A DNA stretch of 64,000 bases from Ignavibacteriales bacterium (GCA_026390775.1 JAPLFF010000003.1:248001-312000), one strand, 5' to 3'. Positions 8,181-17,679 are shown, numbered from the stretch's first letter. Made by a program: numbers and translations. Notes: generated by a model not told the origin, from the sequence alone.

Positions 8181-8236
8181 TTAACAATTCCTTAACACTG
8201 CCATAACATTGAGTTAACATTCGAAATATAAGTTTG
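8181..8236 (+). promoter_or_regulatory. Pho-box array and promoter of the porin-pst operon
   Basis: TTAAC (8181), TTAAC (8192), ATAAC (8203) and TTAAC (8214) repeat at exactly 11-base intervals, the spacing of known PhoB/PhoP operators. TAAGTTTG at 8229-8236 fits the TAnnTTTG promoter element of Bacteroidota and overlaps a TATAAG -10-like box. The genes downstream are all phosphate-uptake genes, which supports the reading. Confidence 0.8.
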
Positions 8237-8269
8237 GGTATCACAAAAAAATATAAGAGGAATCTTAGT

Positions 8270-9328
8270 ATGAAAAAAATATACACCATTTCGATAATAT
8301 TGGTTTTGTTTTCCACATTTAATTTTGCTCAGAACGTGACCGATAGAGTAAAACTTGGCGGGTTAATGTTTGGTGATTATTTCTATAATATTAATAACGT
8401 AGATGGAAACCAACAAAATATAAACGGTTTTCAGTTTAGAAGAATTTATTTTACCGCAGATATTACAGTAGCAGAAAGTTTTGATGCACGTTTCCGTTTA
8501 GAATCGGATCAGAGTGCAAACTCGAATACCGGTAGTGGAAAACTTGGAGTTATGGTTAAAGATGCATATTTAAAATGGAAAGGAATTTTCAGCGGTTCGG
8601 ATTTGATCTTCGGTATCTCTCCAACTCCGGCTTTTGATATTTCGGAAGCAGCCTGGGGTTACCGTTCTTTGGAAAAGACAATCATGGATTTAAATGGAAT
8701 TGTTTCTTCAAGAGATTTTGGTGTTGATCTAAAAGGAAAGATTACTGATGGCGGTTCGGTAAACTATTGGATTAAGATTGCAAACAATTCTAGTAATGGA
8801 CCTGAAACGGATAAATACAAACGGTATTATGCTTTAGTGCAAGTAAAACCGGTTGATGGATTCCAAGCTACAGTATATTATGATTATGCAGCAAAAGCAG
8901 ATGTTACTGATTCTTTCGACAAAACTACAAAATCAAATAACGCTTACGTAGCAGCGTTATTCTTAAACTATCAACAGAAAAGTGATTTTGCATTTGGGTT
9001 TGAAGGCTTCAAAAGAAGCATTCAGAATGGTTACAAAACAACTGGTGCACTGATGGATCAAAGTACTATGGGACTTTCTTTCTGGGCATGGGTAAGCTTA
9101 GCAGATAATTTTAGATTAGTTGCAAGATATGACAGCTACGACCCGAATACCGATCTTGACAATGATAAAACTACTTTATTATTAGCCGGTCTTGATTACA
9201 AAGTTGCAAAAAACATAAGCATCATTCCTAATGTGGAATTGTTTACTCCTCAAACAGCAACAAATACAAACGGATCGACAGCATCAAGTAATTTACAGGG
9301 TAGAGTAACATTTGCATTCACATTTTAA
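8270..9328 (+). CDS. Outer-membrane porin, probably phosphate-selective
   Basis: The likely start is ATG 8270, 10 bases after AAGAGG, though the frame is open from a TTG at 8234. The 352-residue product has a signal peptide ending near FNFAQ (residues 1-21), and the rest shows alternating beta strands with a terminal aromatic (VTFAFTF), as in beta-barrel porins. The opening of the mature chain (a GGLMFGDYFYN segment) is reminiscent of OprO/P-type porins. It leads the pst operon behind a Pho-box array and would admit phosphate across the outer membrane. Selectivity is inferred from context. Confidence 0.85.
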   Translation: MKKIYTISIILVLFSTFNFAQNVTDRVKLGGLMFGDYFYNINNVDGNQQNINGFQFRRIYFTADITVAESFDARFRLESDQSANSNTGSGKLGVMVKDAYLKWKGIFSGSDLIFGISPTPAFDISEAAWGYRSLEKTIMDLNGIVSSRDFGVDLKGKITDGGSVNYWIKIANNSSNGPETDKYKRYYALVQVKPVDGFQATVYYDYAAKADVTDSFDKTTKSNNAYVAALFLNYQQKSDFAFGFEGFKRSIQNGYKTTGALMDQSTMGLSFWAWVSLADNFRLVARYDSYDPNTDLDNDKTTLLLAGLDYKVAKNISIIPNVELFTPQTATNTNGSTASSNLQGRVTFAFTF

Positions 9329-9350
9329 TATATTTCAACAGGAGACAGAA

Positions 9351-10397
9351 ATGAAATTAAGATCAATTATTTCAATAATATTTTTAGCGCTTTCCATTTC
9401 TTCAGTTACTCATGCACAACTACAATTAAACGGTGCAGGTGCTACATTCCCGGCAGTAATTTATTCAAAATGGTTTGACGAGTATAAAAATATGACTGGT
9501 GTACAATTCAATTATCAAGCAATTGGAAGCGGCGGCGGAATCAGACAAGTAACTGAGGGAACAGTTGATTTTGGCGCCACAGACGGACCAATGTCCGATC
9601 AACAATTAGCAGAAGCTAAATCCAAACAAGGAAGCGATGTACTTCACATTCCAACAGTAATGGGTGCAGTTGTAGTTAGTTATAATTTACCGGGAGTAAG
9701 TAGTAAATTAAATCTTGATGGAGAAACACTTGCGAATATTTTCTTGGGAAATATTACAAAATGGAATGACGGCGCAATTGCAAAAATGAATCCTAAAATG
9801 AATCTTCCCAATAAAGCTATTGTTGTTACACATAGATCTGATGGCAGCGGAACAACTTTTATCTTTACAGATTACTTAGCTAAAGTTAGTAAAAATTGGG
9901 AAGGCAAAGTTGGAAAGGGAACATCAGTAAACTGGCCTGTTGGTTTAGGCGGAAAAGGAAATGACGGCGTTGCCGGTTTAGTTAAACAAACCGAAGGATC
10001 AATCGGTTATGTTGAATTAGCTTACGCTGTTAAAAACAATATTGCTTATGCTAACATGAAAAACAATTCAGGTAATTTTGTTGAAGCAACTTTTTCATCT
10101 GTAAGTGCTGCTGCAGAAGGTGCATCTAAGAATATGCCTTCTGATCTAAGAGTTTCAATTACAAATGCCGATGGAAAAAATTCATATCCTATTTCCGGAT
10201 TTACCTGGTTATTGGTTTATAAGAATATGAAAGATGAAGCGAAAGCAAATGCATTAGTTAAATTCTTGAAGTGGGCGATGGGTAAAGGTCAATCATTTGC
10301 AACTGATTTGTATTATGCACCGCTTCCAAAAGCTGTAGTTAAAATGTGTGAAAAGAACATTGCGACAATCACTGCAAACGGTAAAAAAATAAAATAA
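9351..10397 (+). CDS. pstS: Phosphate ABC transporter substrate-binding protein PstS
   Basis: The start is ATG 9351 with GGAGAC just upstream; the open frame reaches back into the porin gene but the signal peptide begins here. The 348-residue protein has a signal peptide (about 1-23, ending THAQ). Phosphate-binding loops are visible: GAGATFP near the mature N-terminus, GSGGGIRQ, DFGATDGP and HRSDGSGTTFIF. It would capture phosphate in the periplasm and deliver it to PstC-PstA. It lies 22 bases after the porin gene and 14 before pstC. Confidence 0.96.
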   Translation: MKLRSIISIIFLALSISSVTHAQLQLNGAGATFPAVIYSKWFDEYKNMTGVQFNYQAIGSGGGIRQVTEGTVDFGATDGPMSDQQLAEAKSKQGSDVLHIPTVMGAVVVSYNLPGVSSKLNLDGETLANIFLGNITKWNDGAIAKMNPKMNLPNKAIVVTHRSDGSGTTFIFTDYLAKVSKNWEGKVGKGTSVNWPVGLGGKGNDGVAGLVKQTEGSIGYVELAYAVKNNIAYANMKNNSGNFVEATFSSVSAAAEGASKNMPSDLRVSITNADGKNSYPISGFTWLLVYKNMKDEAKANALVKFLKWAMGKGQSFATDLYYAPLPKAVVKMCEKNIATITANGKKIK

Positions 10398-10411
10398 TTA
10401 ATGAGAAATAA

Positions 10412-11380
10412 TTGAGTTATTCTGTATCGAAGAAAGAAAAAAATAATATTCTAAAAAGATTTTTTCCTTCAAATAATTTCGGTGATTTCATTTTTGAAAG
10501 ACTGACTTGGTTTTTTGCCTTGTCGGTCTTTCTGCTTGTTATCCTTATGGGATACGAAATGTATGAAGGATCAAAAATCTCAATCCAAAAATTTGGTTTG
10601 GATTTTTTAGTTAATTCAACTTGGGATCCAGTTCGAGAAATCTACGGTGCACTTCCAATAATTTACGGAACGATTGTTTCTTCTTTGTTGGCGTTAATAA
10701 TAGCTCTCCCGTTTAGTGTTGGAGTGGCAGTTTATTTGGCAGAAGTTGCACCGCACTGGCTGGAAAAACCGCTTTCATTTTTAGTAGAATTGCTTGCCGG
10801 TATTCCCAGCGTAATTTATGGTCTTTGGGGAATTTTTGTTTTAGTGCCATGGATAAGAACAAATGTTGAACCTTATTTATCAGATAAATTAGGATTCCTT
10901 CCATTCTTTCGCGGTGCGCCTTATGGTTTTGGTATGTTGGCGGCAGTTCTAATTCTAACAATAATGGTTTTGCCAATTATTACTTCAATTACTCGTGATG
11001 TTTTAAAGTCTGTACCAAAATCTCAACGTGAAGCTGCATTGGCATTGGGTGCAACAAAATGGCAATCAACTCTGATTGTTCTTAAAGATGCAAAATCCGG
11101 AATACTTGGTGCAACTATGCTTGGATTTGGACGGGCAATAGGCGAAACAATGGCTGTAACAATGGTAATAGGAAATCGAGCATTAATTTCTCCTTCGCTG
11201 TTCGATCCTTCCTACACAATGGCGAGTGTTATAGCAAATGAATTTACCGAAGCTACATCGGAAATGTATTTAAGCGCATTGATTCAATTAGCTCTGGTAT
11301 TGTTTGTAATTACAATAATCATAAATGCTTTGGCAAGATTGTTAGTCTGGAGTATGGATAGAAAATGGAAAACAACATGA
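10412..11380 (+). CDS. pstC: Phosphate ABC transporter permease PstC
   Basis: A 322-residue inner-membrane permease. The start is probably TTG at 10412, since the only nearby ATG (10401) is out of frame and stops at once, and the next in-frame ATG lies inside the first helix. Hydrophobic segments begin near residue 30. The cytoplasmic EAA loop reads REAALALGATKWQS, the contact site for PstB. The last four bases overlap the probable start of pstA (ATGA). Confidence 0.95.
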   Translation: MSYSVSKKEKNNILKRFFPSNNFGDFIFERLTWFFALSVFLLVILMGYEMYEGSKISIQKFGLDFLVNSTWDPVREIYGALPIIYGTIVSSLLALIIALPFSVGVAVYLAEVAPHWLEKPLSFLVELLAGIPSVIYGLWGIFVLVPWIRTNVEPYLSDKLGFLPFFRGAPYGFGMLAAVLILTIMVLPIITSITRDVLKSVPKSQREAALALGATKWQSTLIVLKDAKSGILGATMLGFGRAIGETMAVTMVIGNRALISPSLFDPSYTMASVIANEFTEATSEMYLSALIQLALVLFVITIIINALARLLVWSMDRKWKTT

Positions 11381-12231
11381 TGAAACCAAATTTTTTCTTT
11401 TATAGAAAAAAGATTACCAGCTTCATTATGATGTCTTTGACATTTATAGCTGCTCTTGCTGCTATAATTCCTCTGGTATTAATTTTTTATTACACCATCT
11501 CAAAAGGAATTACTTATTTAAATTTAGATTTCTTTGTTGCTATGCCAAAACCGGTTGGAGAATCCGGTGGAGGAATGGCAAATGCAATCGTTGGTACTTT
11601 GATTCTAATTGGAATTGGCGGTGCTATTGGAATTCCGGTTGGAATAATGACCGGTACTTATTTATCGGAATTTGGAAATAATAAGTTCGGTTTTGTTGTA
11701 AGATTTCTAACAGATGTATTAAGCGGAATCCCATCTATTGTTGTTGGTGTTGTTGTTTATACTATGGTTGTAATGCCAATGAAACATTTTTCTGCTTTAG
11801 CCGGAGGAATTGCCTTAGGGATTCTTATGATTCCAACGATCACGCGAACGACTGAGGAAATGATAAAGCTTGTACCACATTCTTTGCGGGAAGCTGGATT
11901 AGCACTCGGAATACCAAAATGGAGAACAACTCTTTCTATTGTACTTAAATCGGCGTGGAAAGGAATTGCGACAGGTGTACTTCTCGGATTATCAAGAGCT
12001 GCGGGTGAGACTGCACCGTTATTATTTACTGCTCTCGGCAATAGATTTTGGTCAACAAATATCGGTCAGCCAATTGCATCTTTAACAGTTTACATTTATG
12101 ATTATGCGAAATCACCTTTCGAAGATTGGAATCAACAGGCTTGGACTGCAGCTTTAGTCTTAATTTTATTAATCTCACTTTTAAGCTTGCTGTTTAGAAT
12201 TATAACACGATCAAAATATAAAACGAATTAG
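11377..12231 (+). CDS. pstA: Phosphate ABC transporter permease PstA
   Basis: A 284-residue partner of PstC with about six membrane helices and an EAA loop REAGLALGIPKWRT. Possible starts are ATG 11365, 11377 or 11380. I chose 11377, which overlaps the pstC stop as ATGA and has a GGA-containing site eight bases upstream. A GAP-like RAAGETAPLLFTALGNRFW segment near residue 220 is typical of PstA. It forms the translocation channel with PstC. Confidence 0.94.
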   Translation: MMKPNFFFYRKKITSFIMMSLTFIAALAAIIPLVLIFYYTISKGITYLNLDFFVAMPKPVGESGGGMANAIVGTLILIGIGGAIGIPVGIMTGTYLSEFGNNKFGFVVRFLTDVLSGIPSIVVGVVVYTMVVMPMKHFSALAGGIALGILMIPTITRTTEEMIKLVPHSLREAGLALGIPKWRTTLSIVLKSAWKGIATGVLLGLSRAAGETAPLLFTALGNRFWSTNIGQPIASLTVYIYDYAKSPFEDWNQQAWTAALVLILLISLLSLLFRIITRSKYKTN

Positions 12232-12246
12232 GTTTGCAAAAAGAAT

Positions 12247-12996
12247 ATGGAAATTAAAATATCAGTTAAAAATCTTGATGCATTTTACGGTAAGAATAAA
12301 GTACTTCACAATATCTCGATTGATATTCCAAAGAACAAAGTACTTGCTATTATTGGTCCGTCCGGTTGTGGTAAATCAACATTTATAAGATGTTTAAACC
12401 GAATGCATGAAGTTGTCGGAGGTACTATAAAAGGGGAAATTTTACTTGATGGAGAAGATATAATAAAAACTGATCCGGTGCTTTTAAGAAAAAGAGTAGG
12501 TATGGTTTTTCAAAAACCGAATCCATTCCCTTCAATGTCAATATTCGATAATGTTGCTGCAGGGTTAAGATTAAACGGAGTGAGAAATAAAAAAAAGATT
12601 ACTCCAATAGTTGAAAAATGTTTAAAGCAATCGGCACTTTGGGATGAAGTAAAAGATCAGCTTGATAAATCCGGTGCGAATATATCAGGCGGACAGCAGC
12701 AGAGATTATGCATTGCAAGAACTTTGGCAGTTGATCCGGAAGTAATTTTAATGGATGAACCTGCCAGCGCACTCGACCCGATCTCCACTACTAAAATCGA
12801 AGATCTAATCTTTCAACTTAAAAAAGATTATACGATAGTTATTGTAACACATAATATGCAGCAAGCCGCACGTGTAAGCGACTATACTGCTTTTTTCTAT
12901 ATGGGAAAATTAATTGAGCTTGATGAGACTAATAAAATTTTCACATCACCGTCAAATAAACAAACCGAAGATTATATACGCGGTCGTTTCGGATAA
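12247..12996 (+). CDS. pstB: Phosphate ABC transporter ATPase PstB
   Basis: A 249-residue ATPase with Walker A GPSGCGKS (37-44), signature SGGQQQR (147-153), Walker B VILMDEP (166-172) and the switch histidine in IVTHNMQQ. The [19 protein letters not shown] stretch is diagnostic of PstB. It energises the PstCA channel. It starts 15 bases after pstA and ends 16 bases before phoU. Confidence 0.97.
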   Translation: MEIKISVKNLDAFYGKNKVLHNISIDIPKNKVLAIIGPSGCGKSTFIRCLNRMHEVVGGTIKGEILLDGEDIIKTDPVLLRKRVGMVFQKPNPFPSMSIFDNVAAGLRLNGVRNKKKITPIVEKCLKQSALWDEVKDQLDKSGANISGGQQQRLCIARTLAVDPEVILMDEPASALDPISTTKIEDLIFQLKKDYTIVIVTHNMQQAARVSDYTAFFYMGKLIELDETNKIFTSPSNKQTEDYIRGRFG

Positions 12997-13012
12997 AATA
13001 AAAAGGATTAAT

Positions 13013-13687
13013 ATGTCAGAACACTTTAACCAAGAAATAGAAAATCTAAAATCAAATCTTATTAAAATGGCATCTTTAGTAGATGAGCAGGTTGATAAAG
13101 TTATCACTTCCTTAAATACTGGTGATGTTGAATTGTGCAAAGGAATTAAATCTCAAGATATCGAAATTGATAGATACGATAATTTAATCCAGACTCAATG
13201 TGAAAATATTTTAGCTTTATTCCAGCCTGTTGCTTCTGATTTAAGATTAGTAATGTCTGCTATAATGATTAACAACAACCTAGAACGATGTGGTGATATT
13301 GCTGTAAATATTTCTCAGAGAGTAAAGAAAACCGGTAATGAGCGTTCTCTTATTTCAGAATCCCAAATTATTGATATGGCACGTACTGCTCAAGAGATGT
13401 TAAAAAATTCAATTGATTCATTTATTAAAAATGACACAGAACTTGCAAGTAATGTTATTGCTAGCGATGAAAAGGTTGATAAATTGAATAAACAAATATT
13501 TAATTTCCTTGTTTCAAAAATGCAATCTAACAATGAATTAATTGAAGCTTGTACTCATCTTATAGTTATGTCTCGCAATATTGAACGATTGGCAGATCAT
13601 GCAACTAACATTGCAGAGAACTTAGTGTTTTATGTTGATGCTCAGATTATTGCTCATAGAAAAAAACTTGAACGCAGTGGAAATTAA
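13013..13687 (+). CDS. phoU: Phosphate signalling protein PhoU
   Basis: A 224-residue all-helical protein from ATG 13013, which has AAAAGGA upstream; the open frame begins earlier, inside pstB. Two PhoU repeats are visible, each with an E/DxxxD metal-binding pattern (NLERCGDIAVNISQ near residue 83 and NIERLADHATNIAE near 188). PhoU links the Pst transporter to the Pho two-component system and represses signalling when phosphate is plentiful. It closes the operon. No phoR or phoB gene is in the window. Confidence 0.95.
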   Translation: MSEHFNQEIENLKSNLIKMASLVDEQVDKVITSLNTGDVELCKGIKSQDIEIDRYDNLIQTQCENILALFQPVASDLRLVMSAIMINNNLERCGDIAVNISQRVKKTGNERSLISESQIIDMARTAQEMLKNSIDSFIKNDTELASNVIASDEKVDKLNKQIFNFLVSKMQSNNELIEACTHLIVMSRNIERLADHATNIAENLVFYVDAQIIAHRKKLERSGN

Positions 13688-13884
13688 AATAAATCTGATC
13701 ATTGCCAACAATTTCTTCAAGAAGATTATAAAAACTTCATATTATGCTCGAAATCGCTGCTTTTGAGCGGATCACAAATCTAACTTTACACATCTAAATT
13801 GTGAGTTAATTCAAAATTTGATTTTGCTTCGAATACTACCTTTTACTATATTGAAAATGAATTCGATCACGGAACTTATTGTTA

Positions 13885-14826
13885 ATGGGAATTATCAAAC
13901 CTAAAAGACTGAAACCAGGAGATGCAATTGGAATTATTTCTCCTGCTTCATCACCAGACGATCTAACAAAAATTAATAGCGGCGTTCATTATTTAGAAAA
14001 ACTTGGCTATCGAGTTGAAGTAGGCAAAAATGTTGGTTCTCAAGAAGGTTATCTCGCCGGATCTGATTCTCAAAGATTAGCTGATCTACATGAAATGTTT
14101 AAGAACAAAAATGTTAAAGCAATTTTTTCTATTCGCGGAGGTTATGGTTCCGGAAGATTGCTTGATAAAATTGATTATAAACTGATTCGTAATAATCCTA
14201 AGATATTTGTCGGTTACAGTGATATCAATGCTTTACAATTGGCTTTTTTTGCTAAAGCCGGATTAATAACATTTGCAGGACCGATGGTTGCTGTTGATTT
14301 TCATGATGAAGTTAGCGCTTTTACAGAAGAAGTTTTTTGGCGGACTATAACATCGAACAAAAAAATTGGAAAACTTCTCAATCCTCGCAAAGAAAAATTT
14401 TATGTTTTAAATAAAGGTAAGGCAACAGGAAGAATTCTTGGCGGAAATTTAAGTTTATTAAATTCTCTTATCGGTACCGAATATCTACCGAAACTTAAAG
14501 ATACAATTCTACTTTTAGAAGATATCCATGAAGCACCATATCGTATTGACCGAATGTTAAATCAACTTCGTTTAACAAAAATTTTGAAACAGATTCGCGG
14601 GGTGATCCTTGGTCATTTTGTTGATTGTGTTGAATCAGATCCTACTAAGCAGACTTATACCTTGAATGAAGTTATTGTTGAATATTTCCAAAATCAAAAA
14701 ATGCCTGTTATTTACAATGTTAAACACGGTCATATCAAAGATAACATCACAATTCCCTATGGAATTAAATGTGTGTTAAATGCTTCACGCGCATACATTG
14801 AAATCCCGGAAAACGCAGTATTATAA
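13885..14826 (+). CDS. S66 family LD-carboxypeptidase (LdcA/MccF type)
   Basis: A 313-residue serine peptidase. I start it at ATG 13885 rather than the TTG two codons earlier. The family pattern is complete: GDAIGIISPAS near the N-terminus, SIRGGYGSGRLLD (82-94), the nucleophile in VGYSDI (S112), a glutamate in LLEDIHEAPYR (near 212), and a C-terminal histidine in HGHIKDN (H281 or H283). LdcA trims the terminal D-alanine from murein tetrapeptides for recycling; MccF-type relatives cleave microcin derivatives. No signal peptide is present, which fits cytoplasmic recycling. Confidence 0.9.
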   Translation: MGIIKPKRLKPGDAIGIISPASSPDDLTKINSGVHYLEKLGYRVEVGKNVGSQEGYLAGSDSQRLADLHEMFKNKNVKAIFSIRGGYGSGRLLDKIDYKLIRNNPKIFVGYSDINALQLAFFAKAGLITFAGPMVAVDFHDEVSAFTEEVFWRTITSNKKIGKLLNPRKEKFYVLNKGKATGRILGGNLSLLNSLIGTEYLPKLKDTILLLEDIHEAPYRIDRMLNQLRLTKILKQIRGVILGHFVDCVESDPTKQTYTLNEVIVEYFQNQKMPVIYNVKHGHIKDNITIPYGIKCVLNASRAYIEIPENAVL

Positions 14827-15024
14827 CCTATTAAAAGTATAACTCATCCAAATTTACTTAGATCAAAGAATTAATTTTAAGTTGATTCTTTTTTTTAAGA
14901 AAAATACGTTTCGTTTCTAACAATTCATTCAAATTGATAAAGATTTCTTAAAGCTCTTTGCTGGTATATTTATTGTCCTTTATCCGCTTTGGAAAAACAC
15001 ATCTTAATAGCATCAAGGTTTATA

Positions 15025-15093
15025 ATGGAATTCATTAACGAATCGAAAATCAACTCTTTAATAAATAACGACAAGAGGTTGATAAAAATATGA
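15025..15093 (+). CDS. Tiny ORF coupled to hydE, possible HydG N-terminal remnant
   Basis: An ATG at 15025 opens 22 codons ending in a TGA (15091-15093) that overlaps the hydE ATG as ATGA. The product starts MEFINESKINSL, which loosely resembles the early EFIxDEEIIxSL region of the HydG maturase. The overlap suggests translational coupling. It could be a leader, a decayed relic, or chance. Confidence 0.3.
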   Translation: MEFINESKINSLINNDKRLIKI

Positions 15094-16136
15094 ACCTCTG
15101 CGAAATTTTGCATAAGGAAGAATTAACGAAAGAGGAAATTATATTTCTTCTTAATCTAAATGACAAAAATGATCAACAAAAACTTTTTGATCGTGCAGAT
15201 GAAGTACGTTCTATCTATTGCGGCGATGAAGTGCATCTTCGTGGAATAATTGAATTCTCAAATTACTGCGAACAAAATTGTCTTTACTGCGGTTTGCGGG
15301 AAGACAATAATCAACTTACGCGTTACCGCATGACCCCTGAAGAAATTATTGAAACAGCGCACGTGATTTCTAATCTTGGCATTTTTACAATTGTACTTCA
15401 ATCCGGTGAAGACAATTATTACGATACCGATCTGGTCTCTTACATAATTTACCAGATCAAGCAGAATACAAATGCAGTTATAACTTTAAGTCTTGGCGAA
15501 AGGCGATTTGATGAATACCGCGAATGGAAAATTGCCGGAGCGGATCGTTATTTATTAAGACATGAAACAGCTAGTACAAAATTATATTCTACATATCATA
15601 AAAAACAAAAATTGGAAGACCGCATTTCTCATCTAAGCTTTTTAAAAACTATTGGTTATCAAATTGGTTCAGGAAATATGATTGGCTTACCAATGCAAAC
15701 AATTGAAGATATCGCCGATGATATTTTATTGTGCAAAGAATTAGATCTGGATATGGCAGCATTCGGTCCGTTCATTCCGTCTCCGAATACTCCTTACCAA
15801 AATAAATCCGCCAGTAATGTTGATTTAACATTACGGACAATGGCAACGGCAAGAATAGTGTTAAAGAAAGTTCATATCCCAGCAATAACTGCTCTTGCTA
15901 CTCTTGATGATGATGGTAGAATTAAAGGTTTAAACGCCGGCGCTAATATTGTTATGCCTGATCTAACTCCAAGACCATACAGAGAGCAATATCAAATTTA
16001 TCCTGATAAAAAGTGTATTGATGATAATCCGCTTAATTACAAAGATTGTTTGCAATTACAGATTGAAGCTGTAGGAAGAAAAATTTCCAACTCTCGCAGT
16101 GATTCAATTAAATTAACTCACCAGGTTACGGAATAA
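15090..16136 (+). CDS. hydE: [FeFe]-hydrogenase maturation radical SAM protein HydE
   Basis: A 348-residue radical SAM enzyme, the usual HydE length. The CX3CX2C cluster motif is at C60, C64 and C67 (CEQNCLYCG). Family blocks include RYRMTPEEI, LQSGEDNYY, TLSLGER and ADRYLLRHETAS, all matching HydE rather than biotin synthase. HydE makes part of the dithiomethylamine-bridged diiron unit of the hydrogenase H-cluster. The auxiliary C-terminal cluster cysteines are only partly present. hydF, hydG and hydrogenase genes are not in the window. A related PylB/MqnE-like role is less likely. Confidence 0.87.
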   Translation: MNLCEILHKEELTKEEIIFLLNLNDKNDQQKLFDRADEVRSIYCGDEVHLRGIIEFSNYCEQNCLYCGLREDNNQLTRYRMTPEEIIETAHVISNLGIFTIVLQSGEDNYYDTDLVSYIIYQIKQNTNAVITLSLGERRFDEYREWKIAGADRYLLRHETASTKLYSTYHKKQKLEDRISHLSFLKTIGYQIGSGNMIGLPMQTIEDIADDILLCKELDLDMAAFGPFIPSPNTPYQNKSASNVDLTLRTMATARIVLKKVHIPAITALATLDDDGRIKGLNAGANIVMPDLTPRPYREQYQIYPDKKCIDDNPLNYKDCLQLQIEAVGRKISNSRSDSIKLTHQVTE

Positions 16137-16206
16137 TAAATCCCTTTTCTTACTTCTACATTTGATTGTATATTTCACATCAAGAAAAAATATTAAAGGT
16201 TATTCA

Positions 16207-16710
16207 ATGAAATTATGTACTTCAATTCTTTTATCCACCATTGTTCTTTTTACGGCTTGTAACTCGCATAAAGATCAAGCATTATTTAATAGCGCTGCGG
16301 AAAAATCTAAAGCAAAAAATTATTCCGAAGCATTAAAAGATTACCAAGAAATTATAAATGATTATTCAGGAAGCGATAAAGCTGCGGAAAGTATTTTTTC
16401 TGTTGCAGCAATGTATCATATGTTTCAGATACCAAATGTTTCTAAGGATGAATCTCTAAAGAAAGCAGTGGAATATTATCAAAAATTATATCAGCAATTT
16501 CCTCAGGATGAAAGAGCACCTAAAGCTTTATTTATGTCCGGATTTATACAGGCTAATGAACTGGGAAACATAGATGCAGCAAGGTTAGCGTATCAAGAAT
16601 TTTTAAATAAATTTCCTAAGCATGAACTTGCTGTACCTGCTAGAACGGAATTAGATAATCTCGGCAAGACTCCAGAAGAAATTCTTCAAGAGAAGACAGC
16701 GAAAAAATAG
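16207..16710 (+). CDS. TPR-containing lipoprotein
   Basis: The start is ATG 16207, after AAAGG; the open frame extends upstream but the lipoprotein signal begins here. The 167-residue product has a type II signal peptide with lipobox FTAC (cysteine at 19), followed by at least two tetratricopeptide-like units (AKAKNYSEALKDYQEIINDY and later helices). The pattern resembles YbgF/BamD-type envelope lipoproteins. Its precise partner is unknown. The stop TAG shares its last base with the GTG start of the next gene, so the two are probably co-translated. Confidence 0.75.
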   Translation: MKLCTSILLSTIVLFTACNSHKDQALFNSAAEKSKAKNYSEALKDYQEIINDYSGSDKAAESIFSVAAMYHMFQIPNVSKDESLKKAVEYYQKLYQQFPQDERAPKALFMSGFIQANELGNIDAARLAYQEFLNKFPKHELAVPARTELDNLGKTPEEILQEKTAKK

Positions 16711-17618
16711 TGGCTGTAAAAACTCAAGACTATAAAAAATTTCTAGACCCGGTTGTAATTTCCAAACTTAAGACTCTTGAACTTAAAGCAAGAATGGTAG
16801 TTGAAGGTTTTAAAGTTGGTTTACATCGAAGTCCGTATCATGGATTCAGCGTTGAGTTTAGCGAACACCGTCCTTATATGCAGGGTGATGCACTTAAAAA
16901 TGTTGATTGGAAAGTTTTTGCTAAAAGCGAAAAATATTATATCAAACAATTCGAAGAGGAAACAAATTTAATCTCCCATATTTTTGTTGATGCTAGTAAG
17001 TCAATGCAGTTCAAACATTCCGGTAAGGTTTCAAAAATAGATTATGCAACTATCCTAGCCGCTGCACTTGCTTATGTAATGATTGATCAGCAAGATTCTG
17101 TAGGGTTGGCAATTTACTCAGATAAAATTCATACGTATTTACCTCCAAAATCAAATCGTGTTTACCTCAAAACTTTGTTGTCAGCACTCAATCAAATTCA
17201 GCCGGGCGGGACAACAACAACTTCAAAATGTTTGGACTCTGTTGCAGAGAAAATAAAGAAGCGGGGACTAACAATTATTATCTCGGATTTTTTTGATGAT
17301 ATGAATTCAGTACTTACTGCGCTCAAGCATATTCACTACAAGAAAAATGAAGTAATAGTTTTTCAAATTCTGGATCCGATTGAAAAAAGTTTTGGTTTCG
17401 ACCGTGACTCAGTTTTTGTTGACCTTGAAACTAACGAACAGATGACAACACAGCCGCATCAAATCCAACGGGCATATCAGGAAGCTATGAACGAGTACTT
17501 GAATAAATTAAAGAAGGAATGTCTGAATTTTGGAATTGAGTACAACTTGATTGATACTAGCCAGCCATTCGATAAAGCATTGATGAGTTACTTTGCTAAA
17601 CGTGCAAAATTAAATTAG
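16710..17618 (+). CDS. DUF58 family protein with von Willebrand A-like domain
   Basis: A 302-residue protein starting with GTG at 16710. The DUF58 hallmark HRPYMQGDALKNVDWKVFAK lies near residues 53-72, followed by a vWA-like fold whose metal-site motif reads DASKS (94-98). DUF58 proteins commonly travel with MoxR ATPases and membrane vWA proteins and are thought to act in assembly of surface complexes. None of those partners is next to it here. It overlaps the upstream lipoprotein gene by one base. Confidence 0.85.
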   Translation: MAVKTQDYKKFLDPVVISKLKTLELKARMVVEGFKVGLHRSPYHGFSVEFSEHRPYMQGDALKNVDWKVFAKSEKYYIKQFEEETNLISHIFVDASKSMQFKHSGKVSKIDYATILAAALAYVMIDQQDSVGLAIYSDKIHTYLPPKSNRVYLKTLLSALNQIQPGGTTTTSKCLDSVAEKIKKRGLTIIISDFFDDMNSVLTALKHIHYKKNEVIVFQILDPIEKSFGFDRDSVFVDLETNEQMTTQPHQIQRAYQEAMNEYLNKLKKECLNFGIEYNLIDTSQPFDKALMSYFAKRAKLN

Positions 17619-17679
17619 ACCTCACCCGTCCCTTCGGGCCACCCTCTCCTTATTAAGGAGAGGGATTAAGGGTGAGGTC
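17618..17679. repeat. Nested palindromic repeat (family B)
   Basis: Ten-base perfect arms GACCTCACCC (17618-17627) and GGGTGAGGTC (17670-17679) enclose a small CCC/GGG hairpin and a perfect palindrome, CCCTCTCCTTA with TAAGGAGAGGG (17642-17664). The repeat begins on the last base of the DUF58 stop codon and could end its transcript. Related sequences occur at 42763-42862 and 48654-48676. Confidence 0.75.
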
